A stretch of DNA of 49,067 nucleotides from an uncultured Oscillospiraceae bacterium (GCA_944385435.1 CALWXG010000013.1:1-49067); one strand, 5' to 3'. Positions 1 through 12,038 are shown, numbered from the stretch's first letter. A program made the numbers and translations. The notes: a model not told the origin generated them from the sequence alone.

Positions 1-183
1 TGGAAGTTTGTCATCGCGGAGAACGGCCTGGAGCGGGACCGCACCACCGAAGAGGGCCGCGGCGTCCACTGTGACGAGATCGCCGAGACCCAGGGCGGCT
101 TCTTCATGGATCCCGCCAAGCGGAACCTGGTGGCCGAGCGGCTGCCCAAGTACCAGAACATCCACTTCCCTGAGCTGGATTAA
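1..183 (+). CDS. 3' end of an unrecognised gene (partial)
   Basis: Frame 1 is open from the window edge to a TAA at 181-183, giving the last 60 residues of a protein whose start lies outside the window. The tail is hydrophilic, with no membrane segment and one cysteine, and ends in ...NIHFPELD. The codon use is the same GC-rich style as the next gene, which starts 23 bases later behind its own ribosome binding site, so the two are probably co-transcribed. I do not recognise the family. The neighbouring flavoenzyme suggests a metabolic partner, but that is only context. Confidence 0.7.
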   Translation, partial: WKFVIAENGLERDRTTEEGRGVHCDEIAETQGGFFMDPAKRNLVAERLPKYQNIHFPELD

Positions 184-206
184 AACCTGAAAGGAGATCG
201 TTTATC

Positions 207-2207
207 ATGAGCTTTGAGCATCTGTTCAGCCCCATGCAGGTGGGCAAGGTCACCTACCGCAACCGCATCGTCAGCGCCCCCATGGCCTTCGGCCTCATCG
301 TGCAGAACCCCGACGCCCGGGACTTCACCTACCGCAAGCTGGAAAGCAGCGCCAAGGGCGGCAACGCCTGCGTCATCGTGGGCGAGACCGACGTGAACTT
401 CGTGGACGCCGTGCGCATTCCCGGCTTCCGCCCCTTCGACTTCGCCAAGCCTGAGGAGGACCCCGAGACCTTTGACGCCGTGGGCGAGTACGCCCGGCGC
501 ATCAAGCGCCACGGCGCCGTGGCCCTGGCCGAGCTGGTCCACTGCGGCAAGGAAAAGGTGCCCTTCGGCCCCGACCAGGAGGCCATCGGCCCGGTGGAGA
601 CCACCAACCTGGCCGGCGTGAAGGTGCGCGCCATGACCGAGGACGACATGGTCCGCATCGCCAAGGACTTCGCTGTCGCCGCCACCTACATGCAGAAGGC
701 TGGCTTTGACGGCATTCTCATCCACGGCGGCCACGGCTTCATCTTCACCCAGTACCTCTCCCCCCTGATGAACACCCGCACCGACGGCTACGGCGGCAGC
801 CTGGAGAACCGGGCCAAGTTCCCCCTGATGATCCTCAAGGCCGTGCGGGAGGCGGTGGGCCCCGACTTCCTGGTGGAGCTGCGCATCGACGGCACCGACC
901 ACCAGCCCGGCGGCATCACCCCCGAGGAGACCGGCGAGTTCGTCGCCATGGCCGAGCCCTACATCACCTCCGTCCACGTCACCTGCGGCATCTACGAGGA
1001 GTCTGTGAAGTCCGGCACCGAGAGCAGCATGTTCCATCCCCACGGTCTGAACATTGACAACGCCGCCATCATCAAGCGCTACACCAAGCTGCCGGTGGGC
1101 GCCGTGGGCGGCATCAACTCCCCCGAGATGTGCGAGCAGGCCATTGCCGACGGCAAGGTGGACTTCGTCATCCTGGGCCGCCAGATGCTGGCCGACCCCG
1201 AGTTTGCCAACAAGACCAAGTCCGGCCACGCCGATCAGATCCGCCGCTGCCTGCGCTGCTACAAGTGCTTCCCCGGCTCTCCCGAAGAGGGCTATGACGA
1301 CCTGCCCTTCACCAGCGAAGAGCTGGCCCTGTACGTGGGCCACTGCACCATCAACCCCCTGGCTCACCTGCCCTTTGATCCCGACACCCTGGCTCCCGCC
1401 GACAAGTGCGAGACCGTCCTCATCGTGGGCGGCGGCGCCGCTGGCCTCCAGGCCGCCATCACTGCCGCTGACCGGGGTCAGAAGGTGATCCTGGCCGAGC
1501 AGTCCGACTATCTGGGCGGCCTGCTGCGGTTCACCGATGTGGACACGGACAAGCCCGACCTGCGCAACTTCAAGGACCTGCTGGTGCGCGAGGTGGAGCG
1601 CCGGAATGTGGACGTGCGCCTGAACACCACCGTCACCCCCGAGAATATCGCCAGCTTCGGCGCCGACGGCGTCATCTTCGCCACCGGCTCCCTGCCCTCC
1701 CATCCCCCGGTGCCCGGTATTGAGAACGCGCACCAGGCCATGGATATGTACGACGGCAAAGTGAAGCCCGGCCACACCATCGTCATGGTGGGCGGCGGTC
1801 TGGTTGGCTGCGAAGCCGGCCTCTATCTCCAGAAGTGCGGCCACCAGGTCACCGTGGTGGAGATGCTGGACCGCATCGCCAACGAGTCCTTCGGCATGTA
1901 CCGTGAGGCTCTGGTGTGGGAGATGGAGAAGTGCGGCATGGTGTCCATGCCCAAGACCCGCTGCCTGGAGATCCGCGCTGACAGCGTGAAGGTGGAGAAC
2001 ACCGACGGCGTCCAGGTCCTGCCCGCTGACACCGTGCTCTATGCTCTGGGCATGAAGAGCGTGGATATCTCCGAGCTGAAGGCTGCCGCCGAGGCCGCCG
2101 GCCTGCGCACCTGGGTGATCGGCGACGCCATTCATCCCGGCAAGGTGGACCAGGCCACCCGCAGCGGCTATCTGGCCGCCATCGAAGTGGGTACCGACAA
2201 GGGTTAA
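207..2207 (+). CDS. Old Yellow Enzyme / 2,4-dienoyl-CoA reductase-like FMN-FeS-FAD oxidoreductase
   Basis: A 666-residue NADH-dependent ene-reductase of the family that includes FadH, BaiCD/BaiH and trimethylamine dehydrogenase. It probably moves electrons from NAD(P)H through FAD and a 4Fe-4S cluster to FMN, to reduce an activated C=C bond. Residues 1-340 are the FMN TIM barrel, with the family signature HGGHGFIFTQYLSP near 173-186 and the YGGSLENR region near 195. Cluster cysteines are C348, C351, C354 and probably C380. A dinucleotide motif VGGGAAG lies at 407-413 and a second, VGGGLVG, at 528-534. The length is normal for the family. The ATG follows AAAGGAGAT with good spacing. The substrate cannot be told from sequence: candidates include enoates, bile acid intermediates and flavonoids. 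A strong terminator follows. Confidence 0.92.
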   Translation: MSFEHLFSPMQVGKVTYRNRIVSAPMAFGLIVQNPDARDFTYRKLESSAKGGNACVIVGETDVNFVDAVRIPGFRPFDFAKPEEDPETFDAVGEYARRIKRHGAVALAELVHCGKEKVPFGPDQEAIGPVETTNLAGVKVRAMTEDDMVRIAKDFAVAATYMQKAGFDGILIHGGHGFIFTQYLSPLMNTRTDGYGGSLENRAKFPLMILKAVREAVGPDFLVELRIDGTDHQPGGITPEETGEFVAMAEPYITSVHVTCGIYEESVKSGTESSMFHPHGLNIDNAAIIKRYTKLPVGAVGGINSPEMCEQAIADGKVDFVILGRQMLADPEFANKTKSGHADQIRRCLRCYKCFPGSPEEGYDDLPFTSEELALYVGHCTINPLAHLPFDPDTLAPADKCETVLIVGGGAAGLQAAITAADRGQKVILAEQSDYLGGLLRFTDVDTDKPDLRNFKDLLVREVERRNVDVRLNTTVTPENIASFGADGVIFATGSLPSHPPVPGIENAHQAMDMYDGKVKPGHTIVMVGGGLVGCEAGLYLQKCGHQVTVVEMLDRIANESFGMYREALVWEMEKCGMVSMPKTRCLEIRADSVKVENTDGVQVLPADTVLYALGMKSVDISELKAAAEAAGLRTWVIGDAIHPGKVDQATRSGYLAAIEVGTDKG

Positions 2208-2245
2208 TCCTCCTGCCGTTCCCTTTTGCTCGTGAACCAACCAAA

Positions 2246-2290
2246 GCCCTGGGGGCCCGGTCAGCGCCGGGCCCCCAGGGCCGTTTTTTC
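2246..2290 (+). terminator. Rho-independent terminator of the flavoenzyme gene
   Basis: A perfect 15-bp GC stem (2246-2260 with 2267-2281) with a six-base loop is followed by a T-run at 2284-2289. It lies 39 bases after the flavoenzyme stop codon. Confidence 0.93.
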
Positions 2291-2292
2291 TG

Positions 2293-2333
2293 AAAAACCC
2301 CCGGATCCGGTTCAAGATTGCCGGATCCGGGGG
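2293..2333 (-). terminator. Rho-independent terminator of the V-type ATPase operon
   Basis: A perfect 13-bp stem (2298-2310 with 2321-2333) has a ten-base loop. Read on the minus strand it is followed by five Ts (the A-run at 2293-2297). It sits 26 bases beyond the subunit D stop, back to back with the terminator of the convergent flavoenzyme gene. Confidence 0.9.
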
Positions 2334-2359
2334 CTGTTCTTATCCTTCTGCCATTCCGC

Positions 2360-3046
2360 TCAGCGGAACTGTTCCAGGGCCCGGGCATCCCGGGCTTTCT
2401 GCTCCTCAATGGCCTGGGCCAGGAGCATATCTTTCACCTTCATCAGGCGGGTGGTGGTGGCGCGGTCGTTTTCATCCAGCTTCATGGTGATATACCGGAT
2501 GGTATCCTCCGTATCCGGAATCACCACGTACTCCAGGGCGTTTACCCTGCGTCTGGTCTTCTCGATCTCCTCCGCCAGCATCTGGGCCGTCTTCTCGATC
2601 TCCGCCAGCTTCAGCATGGACTGAAGCACCTCTCCCAGGGCCTCCACGGCGTCATCCAGTTCACCGGAGGTATTGGCAAACCCGTAGGGATAGATGTCGC
2701 CGTTGTCCTTGGTCCGGGTCCGGAACTCATAGCGGGGCACATTGACGCTCATGATGTTCTGAAAGGTCATGTCCAGCTCCACGCTCTGCTTGGGGTACAT
2801 CAGGGCCTGCTCCATGGCCGGCCCGCTCATCAGGGCGGAGGCCACGGTGAAGGAGCCGTGAACCCGCATCAGCTCCTCCTCCACCTGGGCGCGCAGGGCG
2901 CGCACCTCCCGGACCGTATCCAGAAACCGCTTCATCAGCTCATCCCGTTTGTCCTTGAGCAGCTTGTGGCCCCGCTGGGCGGTGCGCAGCTTGCCCTTCA
3001 GCCGGGTCAGCTCCATGCGGGTGGGATTGACATTCATGACCGCCAT
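2360..3046 (-). CDS. ntpD: V-type ATP synthase subunit D (central stalk)
   Basis: This 228-residue protein is the rotor shaft subunit that couples ATP turnover in the A3B3 head to the membrane ring. It opens with the family hallmark NPTRMELTRLKGKL at 7-20. Long amphipathic helices at both ends form the expected antiparallel coiled coil, rich in Arg, Glu and Leu. It is the last gene of the operon, starting three bases after the subunit B stop. The start follows a GGAGG-type site lying inside the end of ntpB, which implies translational coupling. Length and position match the Enterococcus ntp operon. Confidence 0.95.
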   Translation of the reverse strand: MAVMNVNPTRMELTRLKGKLRTAQRGHKLLKDKRDELMKRFLDTVREVRALRAQVEEELMRVHGSFTVASALMSGPAMEQALMYPKQSVELDMTFQNIMSVNVPRYEFRTRTKDNGDIYPYGFANTSGELDDAVEALGEVLQSMLKLAEIEKTAQMLAEEIEKTRRRVNALEYVVIPDTEDTIRYITMKLDENDRATTTRLMKVKDMLLAQAIEEQKARDARALEQFR

Positions 3047-3049
3047 GGA

Positions 3050-4432
3050 TCACCCCTCCTTCTTCGGGAGGTATTTGTCAATATACTCCTGCCGGATCCG
3101 TTTCAGCTCACTGCGGGGCAGGATGGACAGCAGCTCCCATCCCAGATCCAGCGTCTCCTCAATGGAACGGTTCTCCTCGTAGCCCTGGTTCACATACCGG
3201 CGCTCAAATTCATCCGCGAATTTGGCGTACAGCAGATCGGTGGGCGTCAGGGCAGCCTCGCCCAGGATGGACATCAGCTCCTTGTTGTCCTTGCCGGTGG
3301 AATAGGCGGCAAAGAGCTGGTTCATGGTATCCGCGTGATCCTCCCGGGTCTTTCCCTTGCCGATTCCCTTGTCCTTCAGGCGGGACAGGGAGGGCAGCAC
3401 GTCCACCGGGGGGTGGATGCCCTGCCGGTACAGCGCCCGGGACAGAATGATCTGCCCCTCGGTGATATAGCCCGTCAGGTCGGGAATGGGGTGGGTCTTG
3501 TCATCCTCCGGCATGGTGAGAATGGGGATCAGGGTGATGGAACCGGGCTTGCCCAGCTGGCGGCCCGCCCGCTCATACATCGTGGCCAGGTCGGTGTACA
3601 AATATCCCGGGAAGCCCCGGCGGCCCGGCACCTCTTTCTTGGCCGCAGACACCTCCCGGAGGGCCTCGGCGTAGTTGGTAATGTCGGTGAGGATGACCAG
3701 CACGTGCATGTTCTTCTCAAAGGCCAGGTACTCCGCGGCGGTCAGTGCCATACGGGGGGTGGAGATGCGCTCCACGGCGGGGTCGTTGGCCAGATTGGAG
3801 AACATCACCGTGCGGTCAATGGCCCCGGTGCGCTTGAACTCCTGGACAAAAAACTCCGATTCCTCGAAGGTGATGCCGATGGCGGCGAACACCACGGCGA
3901 AGTTGCCCGCGTCGTCCCCCAGCACCTTGGCCTGCCGGGCGATCTGGGCGGCCAGATTGGCGTGGGGCAGACCGGAGCCGGAGAAGATGGGCAGCTTCTG
4001 CCCGCGCACCAGGGTGTTCAGACCGTCAATGGTGGACACGCCGGTCTGGATAAACTCGTTGGGGTAGTCCCGGGCGGCCGGGTTCATGGGCAGGCCGTTG
4101 ATGTCCCGGTACTCCTCGGCCAGGATCTCCGGCCCGCCGTCAATGGGCCGGCCCATGCCGTTGAACACCCGGCCCAGCATATCCCCGGACACCCCCAGCT
4201 GAAGGGGATGGCCCAGGAACCGGACCTTGGACTGGGCCAGGTTGATGCCGGCGGCAGATTCGAAGAGCTGGACCACAGCGGTGTCGCCGTTGACCTCCAG
4301 CACCTTGCCCCGGCGGATGCCGCCGTCAGGCAGCTCCACTTCCACCAATTCATCATAGGTGACGTTCTCCACCATCTTGACCATCATCAGCGGGGAGACG
4401 ATCTCCTGTATGGTTCGATATTCTTTGATCAC
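3050..4432 (-). CDS. ntpB: V-type ATP synthase subunit B
   Basis: This 460-residue protein is the non-catalytic nucleotide-site subunit that alternates with subunit A in the head. It lacks the Walker A motif of subunit A and has the degenerate SGSGLPHA loop near residue 152, as expected for B. The conserved stretch around [14 protein letters not shown] and the SLSRL motif are present. The ATG overlaps the stop of ntpA in an ATGA arrangement, a classic coupling of two subunits needed in equal amounts. Confidence 0.97.
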   Translation of the reverse strand: MIKEYRTIQEIVSPLMMVKMVENVTYDELVEVELPDGGIRRGKVLEVNGDTAVVQLFESAAGINLAQSKVRFLGHPLQLGVSGDMLGRVFNGMGRPIDGGPEILAEEYRDINGLPMNPAARDYPNEFIQTGVSTIDGLNTLVRGQKLPIFSGSGLPHANLAAQIARQAKVLGDDAGNFAVVFAAIGITFEESEFFVQEFKRTGAIDRTVMFSNLANDPAVERISTPRMALTAAEYLAFEKNMHVLVILTDITNYAEALREVSAAKKEVPGRRGFPGYLYTDLATMYERAGRQLGKPGSITLIPILTMPEDDKTHPIPDLTGYITEGQIILSRALYRQGIHPPVDVLPSLSRLKDKGIGKGKTREDHADTMNQLFAAYSTGKDNKELMSILGEAALTPTDLLYAKFADEFERRYVNQGYEENRSIEETLDLGWELLSILPRSELKRIRQEYIDKYLPKKEG

Positions 4433-6204
4433 TGCTGCTCACCTGCCTTTTCGCTCACCGCTTCAATCTCCCGCTCCATCTCCGCCGCGATCTCCCCGTA
4501 GGTCTGCGCATACTGATCCTCGGGGACGGATTTGGCCCGGCCGATGCGCTCCCGGCTGGGGATGGAGAACAGCTCTGCCACAGGTGCGCCCTTCTCAATG
4601 GCGGCCCGGCACAGCCGGTCGTAGTCCAGAATCATGGCCAGCAGCTTCTCCTGCCGGTCGTAGGTGGAGAAGGAGTCCACGTCCACAAAGGAGTTCTGCT
4701 GCAGGAAGTCCTCCCGCACCATACGGGCGGATTCCAGGGTGAGCTGGTCTGCCGGGGACAGGGAGTCCTTGCCCACCAGCTGAACAATTTCGTTGAGGCT
4801 GGCCTCGCTCTGGAGCAGGGTCATGGCCCGCTCCCGGTTCTGCAGAAACTGCTTGCCCAGATTTTCATCAAACCAGGGTTTCAGCGAGTCCAGATACAGA
4901 GAGTAGGAACTCAGCCAGTTGATGGCCGGGAAGTGCCGCTTGTAGGCCAGCTGCGCATCCAGGGCCCAGAACACCTTCACAATGCGCATGGTGCCCTGGC
5001 TCACCGGCTCGGATAGGTCGCCGCCGGGGGGAGACACGGCGCCCACGGCGGTGAGGGAACCTCTCCGGTCCTCGCTGCCCAGGCACTCCACGCTGCCCGC
5101 CCGCTCGTAGAACTGGGCCAGGCGGGAGGCCAGATAGGCGGGATAGCCCTCTTCGCCGGGCATCTCTTCCAACCGGCCGGACATCTCCCGGAGGGCCTCT
5201 GCCCAGCGGGAGGTGGAGTCGGCGATGACCGCCACGTCATACCCCATATCCCGGAAATATTCCGCGATGGTGATGCCGGTGTAGATGGACGCCTCCCGGG
5301 CGGCCACCGGCATGTCGGAGGTGTTGGCGATGAGCACCGTGCGCTTCATCAGGGACTCCCCGGTGCGGGGGTCCACCAGTTCCGGGAACTCCCGGAGTAC
5401 ATCGGTCATCTCGTTGCCCCGCTCGCCGCAGCCGATGTAGACCACGATGTCCACATCAGACCATTTGGCCAGCTGGTGCTGCATCACCGTCTTGCCCGAA
5501 CCGAAGGGGCCGGGGATGGCGGCGGTACCGCCCTTGGCCACCGGGAAGAAGGTGTCCACAATCCGCTGTCCGGAGGACAGGGGCCGGGCGGGAGGATACT
5601 TGTGCTTGTACGGCCGGCCCACACGCACCGGCCAGCGCTGGCTCATGGTCAGCTCCACGTCGGTGCCGTCCTCGCGGGTGAGCACCGCCACAGGCTGCTT
5701 CACGTTGTATGCCCCGGCGGGAACCACGCTCTTCAGCGTCCCCTTCAGATTGGGGGGCACCATGATCTTGTGGAGCACCGAGGGGGTCTCGGGCACAGTG
5801 CCGATGACGTCGCCGCCGGTCACCGGATCGCCGGCCCTGGCCACGGGCGTGAACTTCCACAGCTTCTCCGGGTCAATGGGGGGCACTTCCACGCCGCGGG
5901 GCAGGTTGTTGCTGCCCGCCTTTTTCTTGATTTCCTCCAGGGGCCGCTGAATGCCGTCATAAATATTCTCAATCATACCGGGGCCCAGTTCCACGCTCAT
6001 GGGGAACCCCGTGGTCACAACCTCGGCGCCGGGCCCCAGGCCTGAAGTCTCCTCATACACCTGAATGGAGGCAGAGTCGCCGCTCATGGTGAGGATCTCA
6101 CCGATGAGCCGCTGGGGACCCACCCGGACCACGTCGGACATATTGGCGTCCGCCAGCCCGGTGGCCACCACCAGGGGGCCGGAGACCTTAACAATTTTAC
6201 CCAT
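4429..6204 (-). CDS. ntpA: V-type ATP synthase catalytic subunit A
   Basis: This 591-residue protein is the catalytic nucleotide-binding subunit. The P-loop GPFGSGKT is at 232-239. The non-homologous insert typical of V/A-type A subunits, which F-type beta lacks, lies at roughly 115-190. [13 protein letters not shown] and the [12 protein letters not shown] region carry further catalytic residues. The N-terminal beta barrel begins [11 protein letters not shown]. The start is preceded by GGAAAGGTAG. It overlaps ntpB by four bases and lies 89 bases downstream of subunit F (ntpG). Confidence 0.97.
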   Translation of the reverse strand: MGKIVKVSGPLVVATGLADANMSDVVRVGPQRLIGEILTMSGDSASIQVYEETSGLGPGAEVVTTGFPMSVELGPGMIENIYDGIQRPLEEIKKKAGSNNLPRGVEVPPIDPEKLWKFTPVARAGDPVTGGDVIGTVPETPSVLHKIMVPPNLKGTLKSVVPAGAYNVKQPVAVLTREDGTDVELTMSQRWPVRVGRPYKHKYPPARPLSSGQRIVDTFFPVAKGGTAAIPGPFGSGKTVMQHQLAKWSDVDIVVYIGCGERGNEMTDVLREFPELVDPRTGESLMKRTVLIANTSDMPVAAREASIYTGITIAEYFRDMGYDVAVIADSTSRWAEALREMSGRLEEMPGEEGYPAYLASRLAQFYERAGSVECLGSEDRRGSLTAVGAVSPPGGDLSEPVSQGTMRIVKVFWALDAQLAYKRHFPAINWLSSYSLYLDSLKPWFDENLGKQFLQNRERAMTLLQSEASLNEIVQLVGKDSLSPADQLTLESARMVREDFLQQNSFVDVDSFSTYDRQEKLLAMILDYDRLCRAAIEKGAPVAELFSIPSRERIGRAKSVPEDQYAQTYGEIAAEMEREIEAVSEKAGEQQ

Positions 6205-6293
6205 ACTGTCTACCTTTCCTTCCTGCGGTCAGTTTGTTCTTCTGTCCACACCCTTCTGCCGGGGTGTCGCAGGACATGATGGCTGCGTTCAGA

Positions 6294-6608
6294 TCAGAGA
6301 ATGTCCACTCCCACTGCCCGCTCCACCGCCGCTTTGATGTTCCGCATACCGATACCCAGAGATCCCTCTTTTCCTGGAATCAGGATAATGGCAGGGGTGA
6401 GCGCGTCCTTATAACGGGCAATATCCTGTTCCATCTCCACTGCCAAAGTCTCCGTCAGATAGACCACCGCGTAGTTTTCTTTGGCAATCCGGTGGAGGAT
6501 GGTCCGTGCCTCTTCCGGGCCCTGGACGGGAAACGCCGACAGCCCCAGGGCCTGAAAGCCCAGCACGCTGTCCCGGTCGCCCAGCACCGCAATGCGATAG
6601 CTTGCCAT
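6294..6608 (-). CDS. ntpG: V-type ATP synthase subunit F (central stalk tip)
   Basis: This 104-residue protein is the small Rossmann-like subunit that binds subunit D at the top of the rotor. The N-terminal IAVLGDRDSVLGFQALG is the family signature. A mid-protein hydrophobic strand (YAVVYLTETLA) and the IILIPGKEG loop also fit. It starts 12 bases after the ntpC stop. The 89 bases before ntpA contain no other gene. Confidence 0.93.
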   Translation of the reverse strand: MASYRIAVLGDRDSVLGFQALGLSAFPVQGPEEARTILHRIAKENYAVVYLTETLAVEMEQDIARYKDALTPAIILIPGKEGSLGIGMRNIKAAVERAVGVDIL

Positions 6609-6620
6609 CTCTCCGCCTCC

Positions 6621-7619
6621 TCAGCAATAGCTCCGGCGCAGGCGCCGCCGGATGGTGTCCCCATCCAGCCCCGCCATACGGCCGGCCATAATGATCCGGA
6701 TCGCGGTCACTTCGCACTGCCGGGCGTAGAGATATCCCGCAATGGGCTCCACGCCAAAGGCCACCATACGCCCCTCGTCGAAATAGGCCGTTACCGCGTT
6801 GTCGCAAAGGCGCTCGAATTCCGTCAGCGCTCCGGAACCCGGAGCGGACACCGCCGCCCCCGCTGCGGCGGCAGCCGCCAGCGGCCCGGTGTGGAAGACA
6901 TTCCCCAGGTTTTCTCCCCGGGCGGCAGTCAGCGCAGAGACGGGCACATTCCCTCCCGGCACCAGAACCTGCCGGAGAAATTCTCCGCCCTTTTTCAGCC
7001 TGGATGCCCGCACGGCTGCCCGGAGGTTGGCCGCGTCAATGAGCAGCGCCACATACCCCTCCAGGAAGGCGCTGCCGGTCTGGGCCGCCAGCTCGCCCAT
7101 CTCCTCAAAATACGCCCGGTCCAGCACAAAATCCGCCTGCTGGGGATCCCCGGTGGAGCCGAGCACCTCGCCCGCCCGGGAGACCGCCTGCTGGAAGCGC
7201 TCACTGCAGCCGGACAGGTCCCCCTGCCGGTAATCCGCCGCCAGCTGGTCCGGATCGTATCTGCCGCCCCGGATCAGCAGCCGGTCCTGCTGCGTCCCCA
7301 GCGCCTGGGCTTTCACCAGCACTTTCGCGTTGTGATAATCGAATTGCACTTTGAAGATATCCAGCACCGTCCGGTCCGGAATTGCGCTGTCCAGGTCCGC
7401 CATGGTCTCGCTCTGCCGCTGGGCCAGCGCCGCTTCCAGGCTCTGGCTGGTCACACTGGCCAGGTCGGGATACCCGCACTCCACCAGCACCTTGGCCGCC
7501 GCCTCATCAGAGGGCGCATCCAGCATCCGTTCCATGCGCTCCCGGGTGAGCAGTCCCCGCTCCATCGCCTTGACCCGGGTGGATATGAAAATATATTCCG
7601 TGTCCTTGATCTCCTTCAA
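6621..7619 (-). CDS. ntpC: V-type ATP synthase subunit C
   Basis: This 332-residue protein is the funnel-shaped socket joining the central stalk to the proteolipid ring. It is almost entirely helical, with the usual N-terminal YIFISTRVKAMERGLLTRE and the C-terminal RIIMAGRMAGLDGDTIRRRLRRSYC. The Ala/Gly-rich stretch at about 252-262 is a low-complexity loop. It lies between ntpE and ntpG with short spacers, in the standard order. Confidence 0.92.
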   Translation of the reverse strand: MKEIKDTEYIFISTRVKAMERGLLTRERMERMLDAPSDEAAAKVLVECGYPDLASVTSQSLEAALAQRQSETMADLDSAIPDRTVLDIFKVQFDYHNAKVLVKAQALGTQQDRLLIRGGRYDPDQLAADYRQGDLSGCSERFQQAVSRAGEVLGSTGDPQQADFVLDRAYFEEMGELAAQTGSAFLEGYVALLIDAANLRAAVRASRLKKGGEFLRQVLVPGGNVPVSALTAARGENLGNVFHTGPLAAAAAAGAAVSAPGSGALTEFERLCDNAVTAYFDEGRMVAFGVEPIAGYLYARQCEVTAIRIIMAGRMAGLDGDTIRRRLRRSYC

Positions 7620-7640
7620 GGGGGCCTGCCTCCTTTCCGC

Positions 7641-8228
7641 TCACGGGAACAGCAGCGCGGCTACCGCACCGGTGAGCCGGGGCCGCTCCATACGCAGCAG
7701 GGTTCCGAAGCTGCAGTTGACCTCCACCGCACCGTCGCTGAGTACAAAGCCGCCCTCCATATCCCGGCACTCCTCCGCCAGGGTCAGCGCGCCGTCCTTC
7801 AGCCGCTGGTTGGCGGCGATCACCACCGCCTTGCCCACGGCACTGCGGTCCGCCTGGGAGAAAATCAGCTTCTCCTTCCCGGTGGAGGACGCCTGCGCCG
7901 CCAGCCGCGCCAGCAGCTGCACATACTCCTCCCGGGGCAGCTCCCGCAGCTTCTTCAACGCCAGGGCAAATGCCTCTTCAATCACTTCCTGTTTGGCCGC
8001 CAGCACTGCCTTCCGGCACTCCATCTGGGCGGCACTGTCCAGGCGCTCTTCCCGCTGGGCCGCGCTGCGGCGTCCCCGCTCCAGAATTTCCTGGACCTCC
8101 TGGTCCGAACGGGCCCGGCTGCGCTCCAGAATCTCCTGCGCCTGACTGCGGGCCTGGGCCAGGATGCCCTCCGCCTCCGCATGGGCATCGCTGCCGATGC
8201 GGTCAATGATCTTGTCCATTCCGTTCAC
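7641..8228 (-). CDS. ntpE: V-type ATP synthase subunit E (peripheral stalk)
   Basis: This 195-residue protein is the stator subunit that pairs with the ntpF product to form the peripheral stalk. Residues 10-100 are a charged Ala/Glu/Arg coiled coil, and the C-terminal half is the globular cap that contacts the A3B3 head. I use the GTG at 8228, eight bases after GGCGGG. An ATG three codons later (8219) is the alternative and would not change the fold. Confidence 0.9.
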   Translation of the reverse strand: MNGMDKIIDRIGSDAHAEAEGILAQARSQAQEILERSRARSDQEVQEILERGRRSAAQREERLDSAAQMECRKAVLAAKQEVIEEAFALALKKLRELPREEYVQLLARLAAQASSTGKEKLIFSQADRSAVGKAVVIAANQRLKDGALTLAEECRDMEGGFVLSDGAVEVNCSFGTLLRMERPRLTGAVAALLFP

Positions 8229-8271
8229 GGCTCATTCCCGCCTTTCCTTTTCCTTCAACCGGTTTTCCCTC

Positions 8272-10719
<2,448 letters not shown>

Positions 10720-10720
<1 letters not shown>

Positions 10721-11034
10721 CAGTCTTTCCCTATCCTTTCCACAATCAGCCCGGCAGCCTGCTCCAGTCTGCCCCGGGCCTCCTGCTTCATCCTCTCGCA
10801 GGCCTCGCGGTTGGCTTCCAGCGTCTGAGCGGCCCGGGCAGCGGCGTCGGCCTCCGCCTTGCTCAGCATGGCTTTGACCTGCTCTTCCGCCTGCTCCTTG
10901 GCCTGCTCAGCCAGCCGCTGGCCCTCCCGCTGGGCATCCGCCACAATCCGTTTGGCCTGGGCCGCAGCATCCGCCTTTTCCTGCTGCGCCGCCTGCTCAC
11001 TCTGCGTCACTTTCTGGATTGCTTCAAAAGACAC
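10720..11034 (-). CDS. ntpF: V-type ATP synthase subunit G/H-like stalk protein
   Basis: This 104-residue protein is a nearly continuous coiled coil rich in Ala, Glu, Gln and Lys/Arg, as expected for the peripheral-stalk partner of subunit E. Sequence identity in this family is low, so the call rests on the coiled-coil pattern, the length and the first position in an otherwise complete operon. It shares one base with the ntpI start. The ATG follows GAGGTGAGGAG in the leader. Confidence 0.88.
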
Positions 11035-11103
11035 GTCTCCTCACCTCGCTCGCAACAATTCGTTATATATTTAACACTTTCAACAGAGCCCGATTTTATA
11101 GAA

Positions 11104-11132
11104 ATTGTACCACTTTTCTTTTGTCCTTGCAA
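11104..11132 (-). promoter_or_regulatory. Sigma-A-type promoter of the V-ATPase operon
   Basis: On the minus strand TTGCAA (11127-11132), a 17-base spacer and TACAAT (11104-11109) match the housekeeping consensus. Transcription would start near 11097, about 60 bases before the ntpF start. The flanks are AT-rich, unlike the GC-rich genes. Confidence 0.6.
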
Positions 11133-11573
11133 GTCTTTTCCCATTTCATGCGATAAAGTGATCGTTTTTCACTTTTTCTTCGATTATGCTCCATTTTTGT
11201 CCTGCGGCGTTGCTTTTCTTTTTCCCGTTGATTTTTTTCACTTCCCAGCTGCGGAAATCGACCGATTTCGTCAGAAAAATCACATACTTTCACAGTTTTT
11301 GCCGTTTTAAGGCGATAAAATCCAAGCTTTTTGCCTCAGATGACAGGGGCACGCCCGCCCGGCTGCCGCCCCGGCCGCATTCTTTTCAGCCGGAAAACCA
11401 TCTGCAATTCTGTCCGCCGTGCGGCAAACGCACCGTCTCATTCTCCCGATGGCCTCCCTGTGCCGTTCCGGTGCAGGGGGCAGGCCGCATCGGGGACTGC
11501 GGGGGGAGCTTTTTTGCGCGTTCTGCAGGGCCGCCGTTCTTCCGCCGGTGCATGTCCAGGCGGACGGGCATAA
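11133..11573. other. Intergenic stretch with no recognised gene
   Basis: Between the ATPase promoter and the next terminator the sequence shifts from T-rich (11133-11330) to GC-rich (11340-11570). I see no convincing coding frame. On the plus strand a small stem (11485-11489 with 11498-11502) followed by six Ts at 11510-11515 could be the end of a short transcript. It is reported as a weak finding. Confidence 0.5.
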
Positions 11574-11575
11574 AA

Positions 11576-11609
11576 AATCCCCCGGCCGGGCCTCAGCCTG
11601 ACCGGGGGT
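11576..11609 (-). terminator. Terminator of the small membrane peptide gene
   Basis: A GC stem (CCCCCGG at 11579-11585 with CCGGGGG at 11602-11608) is followed on the minus strand by a T-run (A-run at 11572-11577). It also has Ts on the plus side, so it could work in both directions. It lies about 20 bases after the stop of the 63-residue gene. Confidence 0.8.
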
Positions 11610-11628
11610 TTTTGATCCTGCTCAGTAC

Positions 11629-11820
11629 TTAAAGTTCTCCGTCATCGTAGTCATCGTACTCGGAGGAGCAGAAGCAGTTGGCCTTTTTCTCCTCAACCTT
11701 ATCGGCGATGGCATAAAACGTGTCCACGATCTTGTCCCAATAGGCCGCGATCACGCAGAATGCAGCGCCTAATACGGCAACCAAAGCGGCGGCTTTCAGG
11801 ATGCAGCGGGCAGCTTTCAT
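11629..11820 (-). CDS. Small single-pass membrane protein, unknown function
   Basis: A 63-residue protein with one hydrophobic helix at about 8-28 (ILKAAALVAVLGAAFCVIAAY). An amphipathic charged segment (DKIVDTFYAIADKVEEKK) follows, and the acidic tail carries two cysteines (CFCSSEYDDYDDGEL). The ATG follows AAAGGGGGA with good spacing and the gene has its own terminator, which supports it being real. A weak promoter-like pair (TTGTAA, 17 bases, TAAACT on the minus strand) lies just upstream. I do not recognise a named family. Similar short 'TM plus acidic Cys tail' peptides occur in gut clostridia, from general knowledge. Confidence 0.7.
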   Translation of the reverse strand: MKAARCILKAAALVAVLGAAFCVIAAYWDKIVDTFYAIADKVEEKKANCFCSSEYDDYDDGEL

Positions 11821-12038
11821 TTCAGTTCCCCCTTTGTTTTCGTAGGTAGTGTATAGTTTACACGATTGCGACGGAAATTACAAGTGCCCTTTGAAATTTC
11901 CTGCCGGGAATCTGGCTGCTCGGGCAGATCTGTCAAGAAACCGACCCTATGGACTGTTTTGTCAGTTTTTGCGCGCATCCGTCTGTTTTTTTGTACGTTC
12001 TTTTCCCGCTCTCCTCCCGGGTTCCCGCAAAAGACCCC

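Noticed and set aside
180-2315. 711-codon open frame on the minus strand opposite the flavoenzyme gene
   Set aside because: It is the mirror of a GC-rich coding frame: rich in Gly, His, Leu and Val, with no ribosome site or motif, while the plus strand carries a clear family match.
2318-4501. 727-codon open frame on the plus strand across the V-ATPase subunit D and B genes
   Set aside because: Antisense shadow of ntpD and ntpB, with His/Gly/Gln-rich composition and no recognisable domain. The same applies to the long frames at 6234-8351 and 8444-9730 (+), and 11817-14345, 16071-17264 and 19575-20948 (-).
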